Assembly (NCBI GenBank): GCA_023421505.1
Contig: JAEZTJ010000079.1
Span: 1-64,000, forward strand
DNA length: 64,000 bases
Reading direction: 5' to 3'
Source: Bacillota bacterium
Lineage (GTDB): Bacteria; Bacillota; Clostridia; Lachnospirales; Lachnospiraceae
This document shows positions 16,296 through 25,528 of this stretch, piece by piece; the first letter of the stretch is position 1; each line of letters begins with the position of its first letter. Below the pieces are notes generated by a model that worked only from the letters and a program-made list of their open reading frames with translations, was not told where the DNA came from and ran no database searches. The position numbers and the translations under genes are program-made.

Positions 16296-17630
16296 ATGAA
16301 CATTATTTTATTATCTGGTGGTTCGGGAAAACGTTTGTGGCCATTATCCAATGATGTTCGTTCTAAGCAGTTTATTAAATTGTTTAAGGATGATAATGGA
16401 GAATATGAATCTATGGTGCAGCGTGTATACCGACAGGTAACTGCTGTTGACAGAAATGCTAAAATTACTATAGCAACCAGTAAATCACAGGCAAGTGCAA
16501 TCAAGAATCAGTTAGGTAATAAGACTTCAATTTGTGTTGAGCCGTGTAGACGAGATACTTTTCCAGCAATTCTACTAGCAGCTACGTATTTACACGATGA
16601 ATTAGGGGTATCGGAGGAGGAAGCTGTAGCAGTTTGCCCTGTCGATCCATATGTAGACAATACATATTATGAAGCAGTTGAGAAACTAGAAAAACTCGTG
16701 GAGATGAATATGGCTAACCTCACTTTGATGGGGATTGAGCCCACTTATCCAAGTGAAAAATATGGTTATATTATACCAGAGTTACCCGGGGTTATCAGCA
16801 GAGTAAAAGAGTTCAAGGAGAAACCCGACACAGAGATGGCAAAAGAGTATCTGAAACAGAATGCACTTTGGAATGCTGGCGTATTTGCTTTCCGGTTAGG
16901 ATATCTTTTGGAGAAGGCTCACAATATGGTTGACTTTACAAATTACCACGACTTGTATTCTAAGTATGATACATTAACAAAAATTAGTTTTGATTATGCT
17001 GTTGTAGAGAAAGAACCAAGTATTCAGGTGATGAGATACAATAGTGATTGGAAGGATGTAGGAACTTGGAACATGATGGCTGAAGTTATGGCGGATGACA
17101 TAAAAGGTTTAGCTGTTATGGATGATACTTGCCAGAATACTCATATAATCAATGAACTAAATATTCCGATTATCGCCATGGGTTGCAAAGACATGGTGAT
17201 AGCTGCAAGTGGAGATGGTATTCTTGTATCTGATAAGGAACGCAGTGGGTATATGAAGTCTTATGTAGAAAAGGTCGAAAGTGCTGCTATGTTTGCGGAA
17301 AAGTCATGGGGAACATATACCGTTATGGATGCGCAACCAGGATCAATGACAGTTAAGGTATCTATGCCAATTGGTAATCAAATGAGTTATCACAGCCATG
17401 AATATCGTGAAGAAGTGTGGACTGTGATTAGCGGAAGCGGAATAGCGATTGTGGATGGATTGGAGAATTTTCTTCGTACGGGCGATGTCTTGACAATCGC
17501 ACCTGGCTGTAAACATACAGTAAAGGCAATAACTAATTTAGATATTATTGAGGTTCAACTAGGTGAGAGCATCAGTGCTGATGATAAGATAAAATATGAA
17601 ACTTGTAATACATTCTTTGGAGGTTACTGA
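16296..17630 (+). CDS. manC: Mannose-1-phosphate guanylyltransferase with C-terminal cupin (ManC type II)
   Basis: It makes GDP-mannose from mannose-1-phosphate and GTP. In the 444-residue protein the nucleotidyltransferase signature GGSGKRLWPLS is at 8-18, EPCRRDTFPAI and VCPVDPYV follow, FKEKPD is the sugar-binding motif, and WNAGVFAF is conserved. The C-terminal 110 residues form a cupin (HSHEYREEVWTVISGSG, GDVLTIAPGCKHTVKA) like the phosphomannose isomerase part of bifunctional enzymes. The product feeds gmd and rmd just downstream. Confidence 0.92.
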   Translation: MNIILLSGGSGKRLWPLSNDVRSKQFIKLFKDDNGEYESMVQRVYRQVTAVDRNAKITIATSKSQASAIKNQLGNKTSICVEPCRRDTFPAILLAATYLHDELGVSEEEAVAVCPVDPYVDNTYYEAVEKLEKLVEMNMANLTLMGIEPTYPSEKYGYIIPELPGVISRVKEFKEKPDTEMAKEYLKQNALWNAGVFAFRLGYLLEKAHNMVDFTNYHDLYSKYDTLTKISFDYAVVEKEPSIQVMRYNSDWKDVGTWNMMAEVMADDIKGLAVMDDTCQNTHIINELNIPIIAMGCKDMVIAASGDGILVSDKERSGYMKSYVEKVESAAMFAEKSWGTYTVMDAQPGSMTVKVSMPIGNQMSYHSHEYREEVWTVISGSGIAIVDGLENFLRTGDVLTIAPGCKHTVKAITNLDIIEVQLGESISADDKIKYETCNTFFGGY

Positions 17631-17930
17631 TGGAATGTTGAAGCATATACCTGCGGGTAAGGATTATCTGAGGGGTGGTTCAATAAGATTGATTTAACAC
17701 CGCATACAGAAAAACAAAAATCTCGATTAATCCGAATGGTTAGAGTATAGTGAATGGTAAAACTGAGATGTGGTATGTTATGGATGCTTAAAGACCTCCG
17801 ATTTCAAAAAGGTGACTGTAACCTTTTACCAGCAGATTTAAGGTGTTACTTTTTTAGATAATGTACTTTAAAACACGATTCTAAGAACCATTAGGTTCAA
17901 TTATATATTAAATGATTGGAGATTAAATTT
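17631..17930 (+). other. 300-base gap between manC and gmd
   Basis: No gene is evident. A short AAAAGGT/ACCTTTT hairpin (17807-17813 with 17821-17827) lies about 100 bases before gmd, without a good T-run directly after. Reading frames are broken and I find no convincing pseudogene. Confidence 0.35.
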
Positions 17931-18971
17931 ATGAAAAAAGCATTAATTACTGGTATCACAGGACAGGATGGTTCTTACTTAGCCGAGTTCTTACTAGAGA
18001 AAGGTTATGAGGTGCACGGTATTATTCGTCGCGCTTCTGTTTCTACTACAGTGAGAATAGATCCCCTCATTGCAAAGAATGAAATCATTCTGCATGATGG
18101 AGATCTTTCAGATTCATCTAGTATTATTCGTATTATGCACGAGGTAAAGCCAGATGAGGTTTATAATCTTGCAGCACAAAGCCATGTAGGTATCAGTTTT
18201 GATGCCGCAGAGTATACAGGAGATGTAGATGCACTCGGAGTACTTCGTATTTTGGAGGCTATACATATGCTCGGTCTTGACAAGACTTGCCGTATTTATC
18301 AGGCTTCAACCTCCGAACTTTACGGAAAGGTTGAAGAGTGTCCGCAGAGTGAAACTACACCATTTCATCCATACAGTCCATATGCAGTTGCTAAGCAATA
18401 TGGTTATTGGATGATTAAACAATATAGAGAAGCGTATAATATGTTTGCTTGCAATGGTATTCTATTTAACCATGAGTCTGAGAGACGTGGTGATAATTTT
18501 GTGACAAGAAAGATTACACTGGCGGCAGGCCGCATTACTTGCGGTTTGCAAGATCATTTGGAATTGGGAAACTTGGATTCACTTCGTGATTGGGGCTATG
18601 CAAAGGATTATGTAGAGTGTATGTGGCTAATTCTTCAACAGGATGAACCTGATGATTATGTTATCGCGACCGGTGTACAGCATACTGTTCGTGAATTTAC
18701 TACTTTAGCTTTTGCTAATGATGGTATTGAACTTGAATGGAAGGGTGTGGGAATAGATGAAAAGGGCTATGACAAGAAGACTGGCAAAATGCTGGTTTGT
18801 GTTAACCCTCAATGGTTCCGCCCAACCGATGTAGTAAATCTTTGGGGCGATCCAACCAAGGCAAAGACAAAACTTGGATGGAATCCTCAAAAAACTAGTT
18901 ATGAGCAGTTATGTGCTATTATGGCTGAACATGACCTGAAACTAGCAAAATTGGAAGCTAGAAGCAAGTAA
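17931..18971 (+). CDS. gmd: GDP-mannose 4,6-dehydratase
   Basis: It converts GDP-mannose to GDP-4-keto-6-deoxymannose. The 346-residue extended SDR has GITGQDGSYLAEFLLEKGY at the N-terminus (cofactor motif GxxGxxG at 8-14), STSELYGKVEE, the catalytic YAVAK (Y-x3-K), FNHESERRGDNFVTRKIT, and LRDWGYAKDYVE. These are Gmd signatures. ATG at 17931 is preferred over an in-frame ATG five codons upstream because TTGGAG lies just before it. The next gene is the matching reductase. Confidence 0.95.
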   Translation: MKKALITGITGQDGSYLAEFLLEKGYEVHGIIRRASVSTTVRIDPLIAKNEIILHDGDLSDSSSIIRIMHEVKPDEVYNLAAQSHVGISFDAAEYTGDVDALGVLRILEAIHMLGLDKTCRIYQASTSELYGKVEECPQSETTPFHPYSPYAVAKQYGYWMIKQYREAYNMFACNGILFNHESERRGDNFVTRKITLAAGRITCGLQDHLELGNLDSLRDWGYAKDYVECMWLILQQDEPDDYVIATGVQHTVREFTTLAFANDGIELEWKGVGIDEKGYDKKTGKMLVCVNPQWFRPTDVVNLWGDPTKAKTKLGWNPQKTSYEQLCAIMAEHDLKLAKLEARSK

Positions 18972-19065
18972 TCAGTTACAAGTAAAAAGGGCGGATAGGG
19001 TGTTTTATATTAGACTACAAATCAGTATATTATCCGTCTTCTATTTTTATTAAGTAGGTGAGGTT

Positions 19066-19989
19066 ATGGGAAAAGTTTTGATATTTGGTATTGGTGGATT
19101 TGTTGGTCACTATCTGGCTCAGGAATTTTTAAATGCTGGTTATGAAGTGTATGGAAGTGATGTGAATCAGCTTGGTATATTATTGGAAAATATTGATTTT
19201 ACACAAGTAGATTTAATGGATTCAGAAAACGTGCTTAGATTAGTAACTAATTACAATCCAGATATGATTATCAATCTCGCCGCAATCAGTAGTGTAGGTC
19301 TATCATGGAACATCCCACAGACTACGATGATGGTTAATGTGGTTGGCGCTTTAAATATTATGGAAGCAGCCAGAAAACAAGATGTAATGCCGAAGATCAT
19401 GTTTATTGGTTCAAGTGAAGAATATGAGACTTCGGATAAACCAATCAGTGAGAAAACAAAGCTGAATGCAAATAATCCTTATGGCATTTCTAAAATGACT
19501 CAGGAAAAGTTTGCGGAATTATATAGAGAACAATATGGTATGAAAGTCTATTGTGTGCGTCCTTTTAATCATACAGGTATTGGACAGCGGGATTCCTTTG
19601 TCTTGCCTAGTTTTTGTAAACAGGTAGCAGAGATTGAGAAGTCTGGAAAATCCGGAGTAATTAAAGTGGGAAATCTTGTTGCAAAGCGTGACTTTAGTCA
19701 TGTAAAAGATATTGTACGGGCATATCGTATGATTATTGAAAGTAGTGACTGTACGAAAATATATAATGTGGGCTCTGGCCAGACTCATAGTTTAGATGAG
19801 ATGCTAAATTATATTGTTGGATTGTGTAATCAGAAGATTACTGTTATGGTAGATTTAGATAGATTCAGACCTGTTGATACATCTGAGATCTGTTGTGACA
19901 GAAGTTTAATTACCACGGAACTGGGGTGGATACCGGAGTACACAGTGTTTGATGCATTAAAAGAAATGTTTGAAGATTATTTAAAATAG
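19066..19989 (+). CDS. rmd: GDP-4-keto-6-deoxymannose reductase (GDP-D-rhamnose or 6-deoxytalose forming)
   Basis: This 307-residue extended SDR has cofactor motif GIGGFVG at 8-14, GSSEEYETSDKPISE, catalytic YGISK (Y-x3-K), and RPFNHTGIGQRDSFVLPSF, the pattern of GDP-6-deoxy-4-keto-hexose reductases. Next to manC and gmd it most likely makes GDP-D-rhamnose. A GDP-6-deoxytalose product is possible and cannot be excluded from the sequence. Binding site TAGGTGAGG. Confidence 0.82.
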   Translation: MGKVLIFGIGGFVGHYLAQEFLNAGYEVYGSDVNQLGILLENIDFTQVDLMDSENVLRLVTNYNPDMIINLAAISSVGLSWNIPQTTMMVNVVGALNIMEAARKQDVMPKIMFIGSSEEYETSDKPISEKTKLNANNPYGISKMTQEKFAELYREQYGMKVYCVRPFNHTGIGQRDSFVLPSFCKQVAEIEKSGKSGVIKVGNLVAKRDFSHVKDIVRAYRMIIESSDCTKIYNVGSGQTHSLDEMLNYIVGLCNQKITVMVDLDRFRPVDTSEICCDRSLITTELGWIPEYTVFDALKEMFEDYLK

Positions 19990-20001
19990 GTGGATGGAAA
20001 A

Positions 20002-21165
20002 GTGGCTATAAAAAAAGTATTGCAGATTTCAAAATACTACTACCCTTTTATTGGTGGTACTGAACAGGTTGCTAGAGATATCGTTAATGCATTAAAAATG
20101 AATTCTGATATAGAGCAGAAAATACTCTGCTTTAATGAAGACGCAAAAATGGGTAATATGGTTTGCACAAAGAATGAAACGAAAATCGACTATGTGGATG
20201 GTGTTGAGGTAATAAGATGTGGTTATTTCGCAAAGATATCATCTCAGTCAATTTCAGCTACCATTCCATCTGCGATGAAGAAGGTAATGACAGATTTTAA
20301 GCCGGATATTGTTATTCTTCATTATCCAAATCCCTATGTAACGCATTATTTATTAAAATATAAGAATTTGTCTTTTAAATTAATCATATACTGGCATTTG
20401 GATATAACAAAACAGAAGGTGTTGAAAAAGTTTATTAATTCACAAAATATTGCACTTATAAAGCGAGCCGATAAAATAATTGGTGCAACACCGAAACATG
20501 TTAATGAGTCAGCTTATACACCTTTTTTTGAAGGTAAAAAAGAAATTCTTCCTTATGCCATTGATGAAGAAAGACTTGCTATTAGGGATGAAGAGAAACA
20601 TCAAGCTGACATTATTAAGAGAAAATACAATGGAAAGATGTTATGCTTTTTTATAGGTCGTCATGTTCCATATAAGGGATTGGAATATTTGATTGAAGCA
20701 TCTAAATATGTATCGGATAATATACATTTTATCATAGCAGGCCAAGGAGAACTAACAGAAGAACTGAAAAGGAAGGCTGAGGGTGACCAAAAGATTGAAT
20801 TTGTAGGTAAAATAAGCGATACACAGTGGCGTTCTTATCTGTGGGCATGCGATGTGTTCTGTTTTCCTTCTATAACACGAAATGAGGGTTTTGGTTTGGC
20901 ATTAGCGGAGGGGATGTATTACGGAAAACCCGCAGTAACATTTACAATCCCTGGAAGTGGAGTGAATTATGTTAATCTTGATGGAGAGACAGGAATAGAA
21001 TGTAGTAATTCTAATTCATATGAATATTCAGAGGCTTTACAAAAGCTTTTATTAAATAAAGAACTACGTTTAGATATGGGGCAAGCTGCAAAAGAAAGAA
21101 TAAAGAATAATTTTACAGCAAAGCAATTTGCTGTAAATATATTGAAATTGATTGAAAGTTTGTAA
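20002..21165 (+). CDS. Glycosyltransferase, GT4 family
   Basis: This protein is about 387 residues. The N-terminal YYYPFIGGTEQVARDIV binds the acceptor region in GT4 enzymes. The C-terminal donor domain has IGRHVPYKGLEYLIEA and EGFGLALAEGMYYGKP, the EX7E motif. It probably adds a GDP- or UDP-linked sugar to the growing repeat; specificity is unknown. Start is uncertain between GTG at 19990 (directly after the rmd stop, no binding site) and GTG at 20002 (behind AGGTGGATGG), and I prefer the latter. Confidence 0.88.
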   Translation: MAIKKVLQISKYYYPFIGGTEQVARDIVNALKMNSDIEQKILCFNEDAKMGNMVCTKNETKIDYVDGVEVIRCGYFAKISSQSISATIPSAMKKVMTDFKPDIVILHYPNPYVTHYLLKYKNLSFKLIIYWHLDITKQKVLKKFINSQNIALIKRADKIIGATPKHVNESAYTPFFEGKKEILPYAIDEERLAIRDEEKHQADIIKRKYNGKMLCFFIGRHVPYKGLEYLIEASKYVSDNIHFIIAGQGELTEELKRKAEGDQKIEFVGKISDTQWRSYLWACDVFCFPSITRNEGFGLALAEGMYYGKPAVTFTIPGSGVNYVNLDGETGIECSNSNSYEYSEALQKLLLNKELRLDMGQAAKERIKNNFTAKQFAVNILKLIESL

Positions 21166-21183
21166 GTAAGAAGAGGGATTTGC

Positions 21184-22389
21184 ATGAAAATTATTTTTTT
21201 GTCGCCAGAAGCAATCTTTCCTGTTAATACAGGCGGTAGATTGGTTGTATACAATCGAATTAAATATCTAACTGGCTTAGGACACGAGATTTATTTCTTT
21301 TCAATAGTTGATGATGAATGTGAAATTGAAATTCAGCAACAGCATTTAAAGGCAATTGTAAAGGAATGTTTTAGTTATAACAGACATGCTCACAAAATAA
21401 CTAATTATCTGAAAGCAGCACGCTATCCATATTCTGTTGCAAGTAGAATAAGACAAACACTTATTGATGACTTAGAGAAGCTAATTATAAGAGAAAAAAT
21501 CAAATTGGTTATTTGTGAATTCCCACAAATGTACATGAATCTGCGTGAATTACAGAAACGATATAAGTTTAAGTGTGTTTTAAGTCAACATAATATAGAA
21601 TTTTTATCATTAAGGAATATCGGACAAAAAATGAATAATCCATTAAAGAGAATGTTATATTTACTGGAATCTATTAGATTAGAACGATATGAGAGAAAGA
21701 TTTATCGCAATAATTTGATTGATGCGTTTATTTTTGTTTCAAAAGATGATAAAGAATTCTTCGAAAGAGAACTGAACATTAATAATAGGCTTACAAATTT
21801 AGCACCTATTGGAGCAGAAGAGCATGATGATCTGCAGAAAATTGATGATGGCAATAAAAATGTGATAATTGTAGGCAAGATGTCCTATCCTCCCAATGCT
21901 GAAGGTGTGTTGTGGTTTTACAATAATGTTTGGAGCAAGATTACGTCTGAGGTAAAAAATTCAGTATTATATATAGTAGGAAAGGATCCAGATGACAGAC
22001 TACTTAAGATTAACAGCGATAATGTGATTGTAACTGGTACAGTTGAGTCGGTAGAACCATATTACTTGAAGGCAAATGCTATTGCTATACCAATTTTCAG
22101 TGGAGGAGGAGTGAAAACTAAACTCATTGAGGCTTCCTCCTATAGCGTACCAATTATATGTACTACAAGTGGCGCAAGAGGAACTGATTTCAAAGATGCT
22201 GAACACATTTATATCACTGACGATGCCCAAAGTTTTGCAGATAAGATTATTTCTGTCTTGAAAGAGGATAAAAGCCAAATTGAGATGGTTTATGAGGCAT
22301 CAAAATTGTTTAAGCAAAAATATACTTGGGATGGAATAACTAAGGATTTGTCATATTTTCTTGAAAAACTGATTCAGAAAGAGGAATAA
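21184..22389 (+). CDS. Glycosyltransferase, GT4-like
   Basis: This 401-residue protein starts MKIIFLSPEAIFPVNTGGRLVVYNRI. The donor-side segment PPNAEGVLWFYNNVW, then YIVGKDP, then PIFSGGGVKTKLIEASSYSVPII matches a GT4-type subgroup often found in exopolysaccharide loci. AAGAGGGA provides the binding site. It lies 18 bases after the preceding glycosyltransferase and one base before the next, so they form one operon. Donor and acceptor are unknown. Confidence 0.85.
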   Translation: MKIIFLSPEAIFPVNTGGRLVVYNRIKYLTGLGHEIYFFSIVDDECEIEIQQQHLKAIVKECFSYNRHAHKITNYLKAARYPYSVASRIRQTLIDDLEKLIIREKIKLVICEFPQMYMNLRELQKRYKFKCVLSQHNIEFLSLRNIGQKMNNPLKRMLYLLESIRLERYERKIYRNNLIDAFIFVSKDDKEFFERELNINNRLTNLAPIGAEEHDDLQKIDDGNKNVIIVGKMSYPPNAEGVLWFYNNVWSKITSEVKNSVLYIVGKDPDDRLLKINSDNVIVTGTVESVEPYYLKANAIAIPIFSGGGVKTKLIEASSYSVPIICTTSGARGTDFKDAEHIYITDDAQSFADKIISVLKEDKSQIEMVYEASKLFKQKYTWDGITKDLSYFLEKLIQKEE

Positions 22390-22390
22390 A

Positions 22391-23515
22391 ATGAGAATCG
22401 GAATAGACATTAGCGTTCTTTGTAATCAATGGGATGGAATTGGAACTTACGTGAATGACATTTTAGAATATGTAAAATCAACTAATGATGAGAATTCATA
22501 TTTCCTTTATGCCGACCGTCCTTTAGCAAGGCAATTGCAATTTGATAACAGATTTGTTCTTAAAATTGATAATGGAAATAATCATCTTTTATGGATATTA
22601 ACAAAATTAAAGAAGCATCTTAAAGAGGATAAATTGGATGTTTTTTGGCAACCTAATTTTATTCTACCTTATAATGTGGGAAAAACAAGAAATTATATTA
22701 ATGTTCATGATATGTCGGCATATGCATATTCAAAATATGCACCTTTCAAAACCAATATTGCTCATAAGCTGTTTTTAAAGGTATCTTGTAAAAGGGCACA
22801 TAAAATTTGGGCAATCTCTAATAATGGAAAGGAAGAAGCAGTGAAATATCTGCATATTAATCCAAATAAAGTTAATGTGATTTATATCGGAAAGAAAATG
22901 TTTGAAAAAGGTTTGGACGTTACAGAGTCTGAAGTCTTAGCATGTTTAGATAAATATAATTTAGCAAAGTCTGAATATTTATTATTTGTAGGAACTCTTT
23001 CACCTAGAAAAAATGCAGATGTGATTGTTGAAGGTTATTTTAAGTACAGAAGGCAGGGTGGAACAAAAAAACTCGTTTTAGCAGGAAATATTGCTCATAA
23101 GAGTAAGAATATATATAAATTAGTTGAAAATAATGAATTTAAAAGTGATGTAATCTTGACTAGTTATATTAAAGAAGTAGAAAAACGAATTCTTTATTAT
23201 AATTCATTTGCATCACTTTTTCCATCAAGACTGGAAGGCTTTGGATACCCACTCTTGGAGGCTTTTCAAGCACAAATACCTGTAATCACAAGTAATGCGT
23301 CATGCATGCCAGAGATAGCAGGTAATGCCGCTATCTATTTAAATGATATAGATGATTCAACTGAACTAGCACAAAGAATATTCGCTGTAGAGAATTTAAG
23401 TATTGCACAAAGAAATGAATTAATAGATAGAGGAATTAAAAGATTGGAATTCTTTAATAGCCAGGATTACAGAAAAAAAACATATGAAGCACTTATAGAA
23501 TCAGAGGGTAGGTAA
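22391..23515 (+). CDS. Glycosyltransferase, GT4 family
   Basis: The 374-residue protein begins MRIGIDISVLCNQWDGIGTYV. The C-terminal donor domain has FVGTLSPRKNADVIVEGY, SRLEGFGYPLLEAFQAQIPVI and SCMPEIAGNAA, typical of GT4 mannosyl- or rhamnosyltransferases. The E-x7-E pair is present in LEGFGYPLLE. It starts one base after the preceding gene and ends three bases before the next. A GDP-rhamnose or GDP-mannose donor fits the manC-gmd-rmd genes but is inference. Confidence 0.9.
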   Translation: MRIGIDISVLCNQWDGIGTYVNDILEYVKSTNDENSYFLYADRPLARQLQFDNRFVLKIDNGNNHLLWILTKLKKHLKEDKLDVFWQPNFILPYNVGKTRNYINVHDMSAYAYSKYAPFKTNIAHKLFLKVSCKRAHKIWAISNNGKEEAVKYLHINPNKVNVIYIGKKMFEKGLDVTESEVLACLDKYNLAKSEYLLFVGTLSPRKNADVIVEGYFKYRRQGGTKKLVLAGNIAHKSKNIYKLVENNEFKSDVILTSYIKEVEKRILYYNSFASLFPSRLEGFGYPLLEAFQAQIPVITSNASCMPEIAGNAAIYLNDIDDSTELAQRIFAVENLSIAQRNELIDRGIKRLEFFNSQDYRKKTYEALIESEGR

Positions 23516-23518
23516 ATC

Positions 23519-24631
23519 ATGAGTAAGGTAATGATGATATGTGGTACATTTCCTCCAGCTCATTGTGGTGTTGGTGATTATACATATGAATTACTATCAT
23601 CGATGACTAAACTTGGGCACAGTGTAATTATGCTTACAAGTTCAGAATATGTAAATGGCGACAATAATGTCAGAGGCATCGAAAATTGGAGAAAGATAGA
23701 TGTAATTAGAAAGATTATTAATATTGCTAAAGAGGAAATGTGTTCGATAATTCATATTCAGTGGCCATCGGTGAGCTATTTTGGTAGTAAAACACTTATG
23801 ATTTTAATACCAATCTTGCGATTCGCTGGCTTTAAGGTTATACTGACGCTTCATGAATTTAATGATTGCACTACAAATTATAAAATTGGCCGCATACCGT
23901 CTATATTATTTGCAACCCATACTATTGTTGTGGATATAAAATTTATACCGGAAATAAAAAAATATATTCCTGTTAAAAGAAAATCAAATATTTCATTTAT
24001 AAATATCGGATCAAGTATTCCATTTTGTAAATCTAAAAAGGATGAGATATTAAAATTAAGAGAGACTATTACAAATCTAGATGATGAAAAAATCATAATT
24101 AGCCATTTCGGATTTGTAAATGAAAGTAAGAGGGTTGATGTCGTTTTAAGGGCATTGGGTAGACTAAAATCAAAAGGGAAGAAATTTGTCTATCTTATGC
24201 TGACAGACTTAAGTTATGTTGATCCTATTGAATACAGGAAGTTAATAGAAATAATACACGAAAATGATTTAGAAAATGATATAGTAGAAACCGGTTTTCT
24301 AGAAAAAGAGGATGTTGCTAAGTATTTGAAATGTTCTGATTTAGCAGTTTTGTTGTTTAATAAGGGGGTTTCGCCACGTAATAGTAGTTTCTTAGCAGCA
24401 GTTCAGCAAGGAGTGAAAGTAATCACAAGTGATCCCAAAGTGGAATTGGGGTTTCCTGCAGACACAGTGACTTTTGTAGATAATGATGTTAACCTTTTAG
24501 CTGAAACAATTATAGAAATCGGTTATGTAGATAAATATACGGTTCCCCAAAAAGCGGTTGTTCCGCAATTTGACGATATAGCAATTAAACATTATGATTT
24601 ATATAAAAATTTAGATTCTAAAATTGAATAG
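23519..24631 (+). CDS. Glycosyltransferase (GT4-like, degenerate donor motif)
   Basis: This 370-residue protein starts MSKVMMICGTFPPAHCGVGDYTYELL, a common opening of GT4 enzymes. The C-terminal half has HFGFVNESKRVDVVLRAL and LKCSDLAVLLFNKGVSPRNSS, where the usual E-x7-E pair is not obvious. This suggests a divergent enzyme or weak activity. It lies in the glycosyltransferase run with a GAGGGTAGG binding site. The role in side-chain or backbone assembly is inferred from context. Confidence 0.78.
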   Translation: MSKVMMICGTFPPAHCGVGDYTYELLSSMTKLGHSVIMLTSSEYVNGDNNVRGIENWRKIDVIRKIINIAKEEMCSIIHIQWPSVSYFGSKTLMILIPILRFAGFKVILTLHEFNDCTTNYKIGRIPSILFATHTIVVDIKFIPEIKKYIPVKRKSNISFINIGSSIPFCKSKKDEILKLRETITNLDDEKIIISHFGFVNESKRVDVVLRALGRLKSKGKKFVYLMLTDLSYVDPIEYRKLIEIIHENDLENDIVETGFLEKEDVAKYLKCSDLAVLLFNKGVSPRNSSFLAAVQQGVKVITSDPKVELGFPADTVTFVDNDVNLLAETIIEIGYVDKYTVPQKAVVPQFDDIAIKHYDLYKNLDSKIE

Positions 24632-24652
24632 ATAGGATGTACAAGCATAATT

Positions 24653-25528
24653 ATGTGTAAATTTAGTGTTATTATTGTAAGTTATAATAATTTAAAAGTA
24701 ATATGCGATTGCTTAGACTCTATTGAAAAAAATAATGATATAGGCCAGGCCTTGCAAGTAATTGTTGTTGAACAAACTCCTCAAAACAATATTTATGAGT
24801 ATTTGCTCTCTCATTACACCAATCAAATATTTACCGTGGTACGAAATGATAATAATGGATTTGGCGCTGGAAATAACAAGGGTACTGAGTATGCTAACGG
24901 TGATGTTATTTTATTTTTGAATCCAGATACAATTTTGGTTGAGCCTATATTTTCATTTGCAATTAATGTTTTTCAAAACAACAAGGATATTGGCTTATTC
25001 GGAGTGCAACTTCTTGATGCAAAAGGGAATCTAAATTTAAGTTATAATGAAAAGATTAATTTTGGATTTGGTTTTATACTAAAGAATAAAATGAAGAGAA
25101 ACAGGAAGTTTAATGGAAGAAAAATGTATATAAATGGAGCTGACTTATTTGTTAGAAAAGATATATTTATAAAGTCAGGCATGTTTGATGAAAAAATATT
25201 CATGTATGGAGAGGAAACAGATCTTTGTAATCGAATTATTCAGCAAGGTTATAAAATTGACTATTATGGAGACCATAAAATAATTCATTTGGAAGGACAA
25301 TCGACTTCTTTTAAAGAACAAATTTATGAGAGGCTATGTGACTCTTTTATCTATGTATCGGATAAGCATAATTATAGCTGGAGATTATATTTTTGGTCTG
25401 AAAGTATATATTATAAAATTAGGTTGTTATTTAAGTTATATAAAAATGACAAGGAAAAAGAAATATTAAGTGCTAGAGAGTCTATATTATCAAAAAAACT
25501 GCAAAGACAAGGAGAGACGATACAATGA
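24653..25528 (+). CDS. Glycosyltransferase, GT2 family
   Basis: This 291-residue GT-A enzyme has FSVIIVSYNNLKVICDCLDSI at the N-terminus, NGFGAGNNKGTEYANGDV and FLNPDTILV (the D-x-D equivalent), then GADLFVRKDIF and FDEKIFMYGEETDLCNRI. This layout resembles WbbL-type rhamnosyltransferases. It probably uses a nucleotide sugar with a divalent metal on the cytoplasmic membrane face. It overlaps the next gene by four bases (ATGA). Confidence 0.9.
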   Translation: MCKFSVIIVSYNNLKVICDCLDSIEKNNDIGQALQVIVVEQTPQNNIYEYLLSHYTNQIFTVVRNDNNGFGAGNNKGTEYANGDVILFLNPDTILVEPIFSFAINVFQNNKDIGLFGVQLLDAKGNLNLSYNEKINFGFGFILKNKMKRNRKFNGRKMYINGADLFVRKDIFIKSGMFDEKIFMYGEETDLCNRIIQQGYKIDYYGDHKIIHLEGQSTSFKEQIYERLCDSFIYVSDKHNYSWRLYFWSESIYYKIRLLFKLYKNDKEKEILSARESILSKKLQRQGETIQ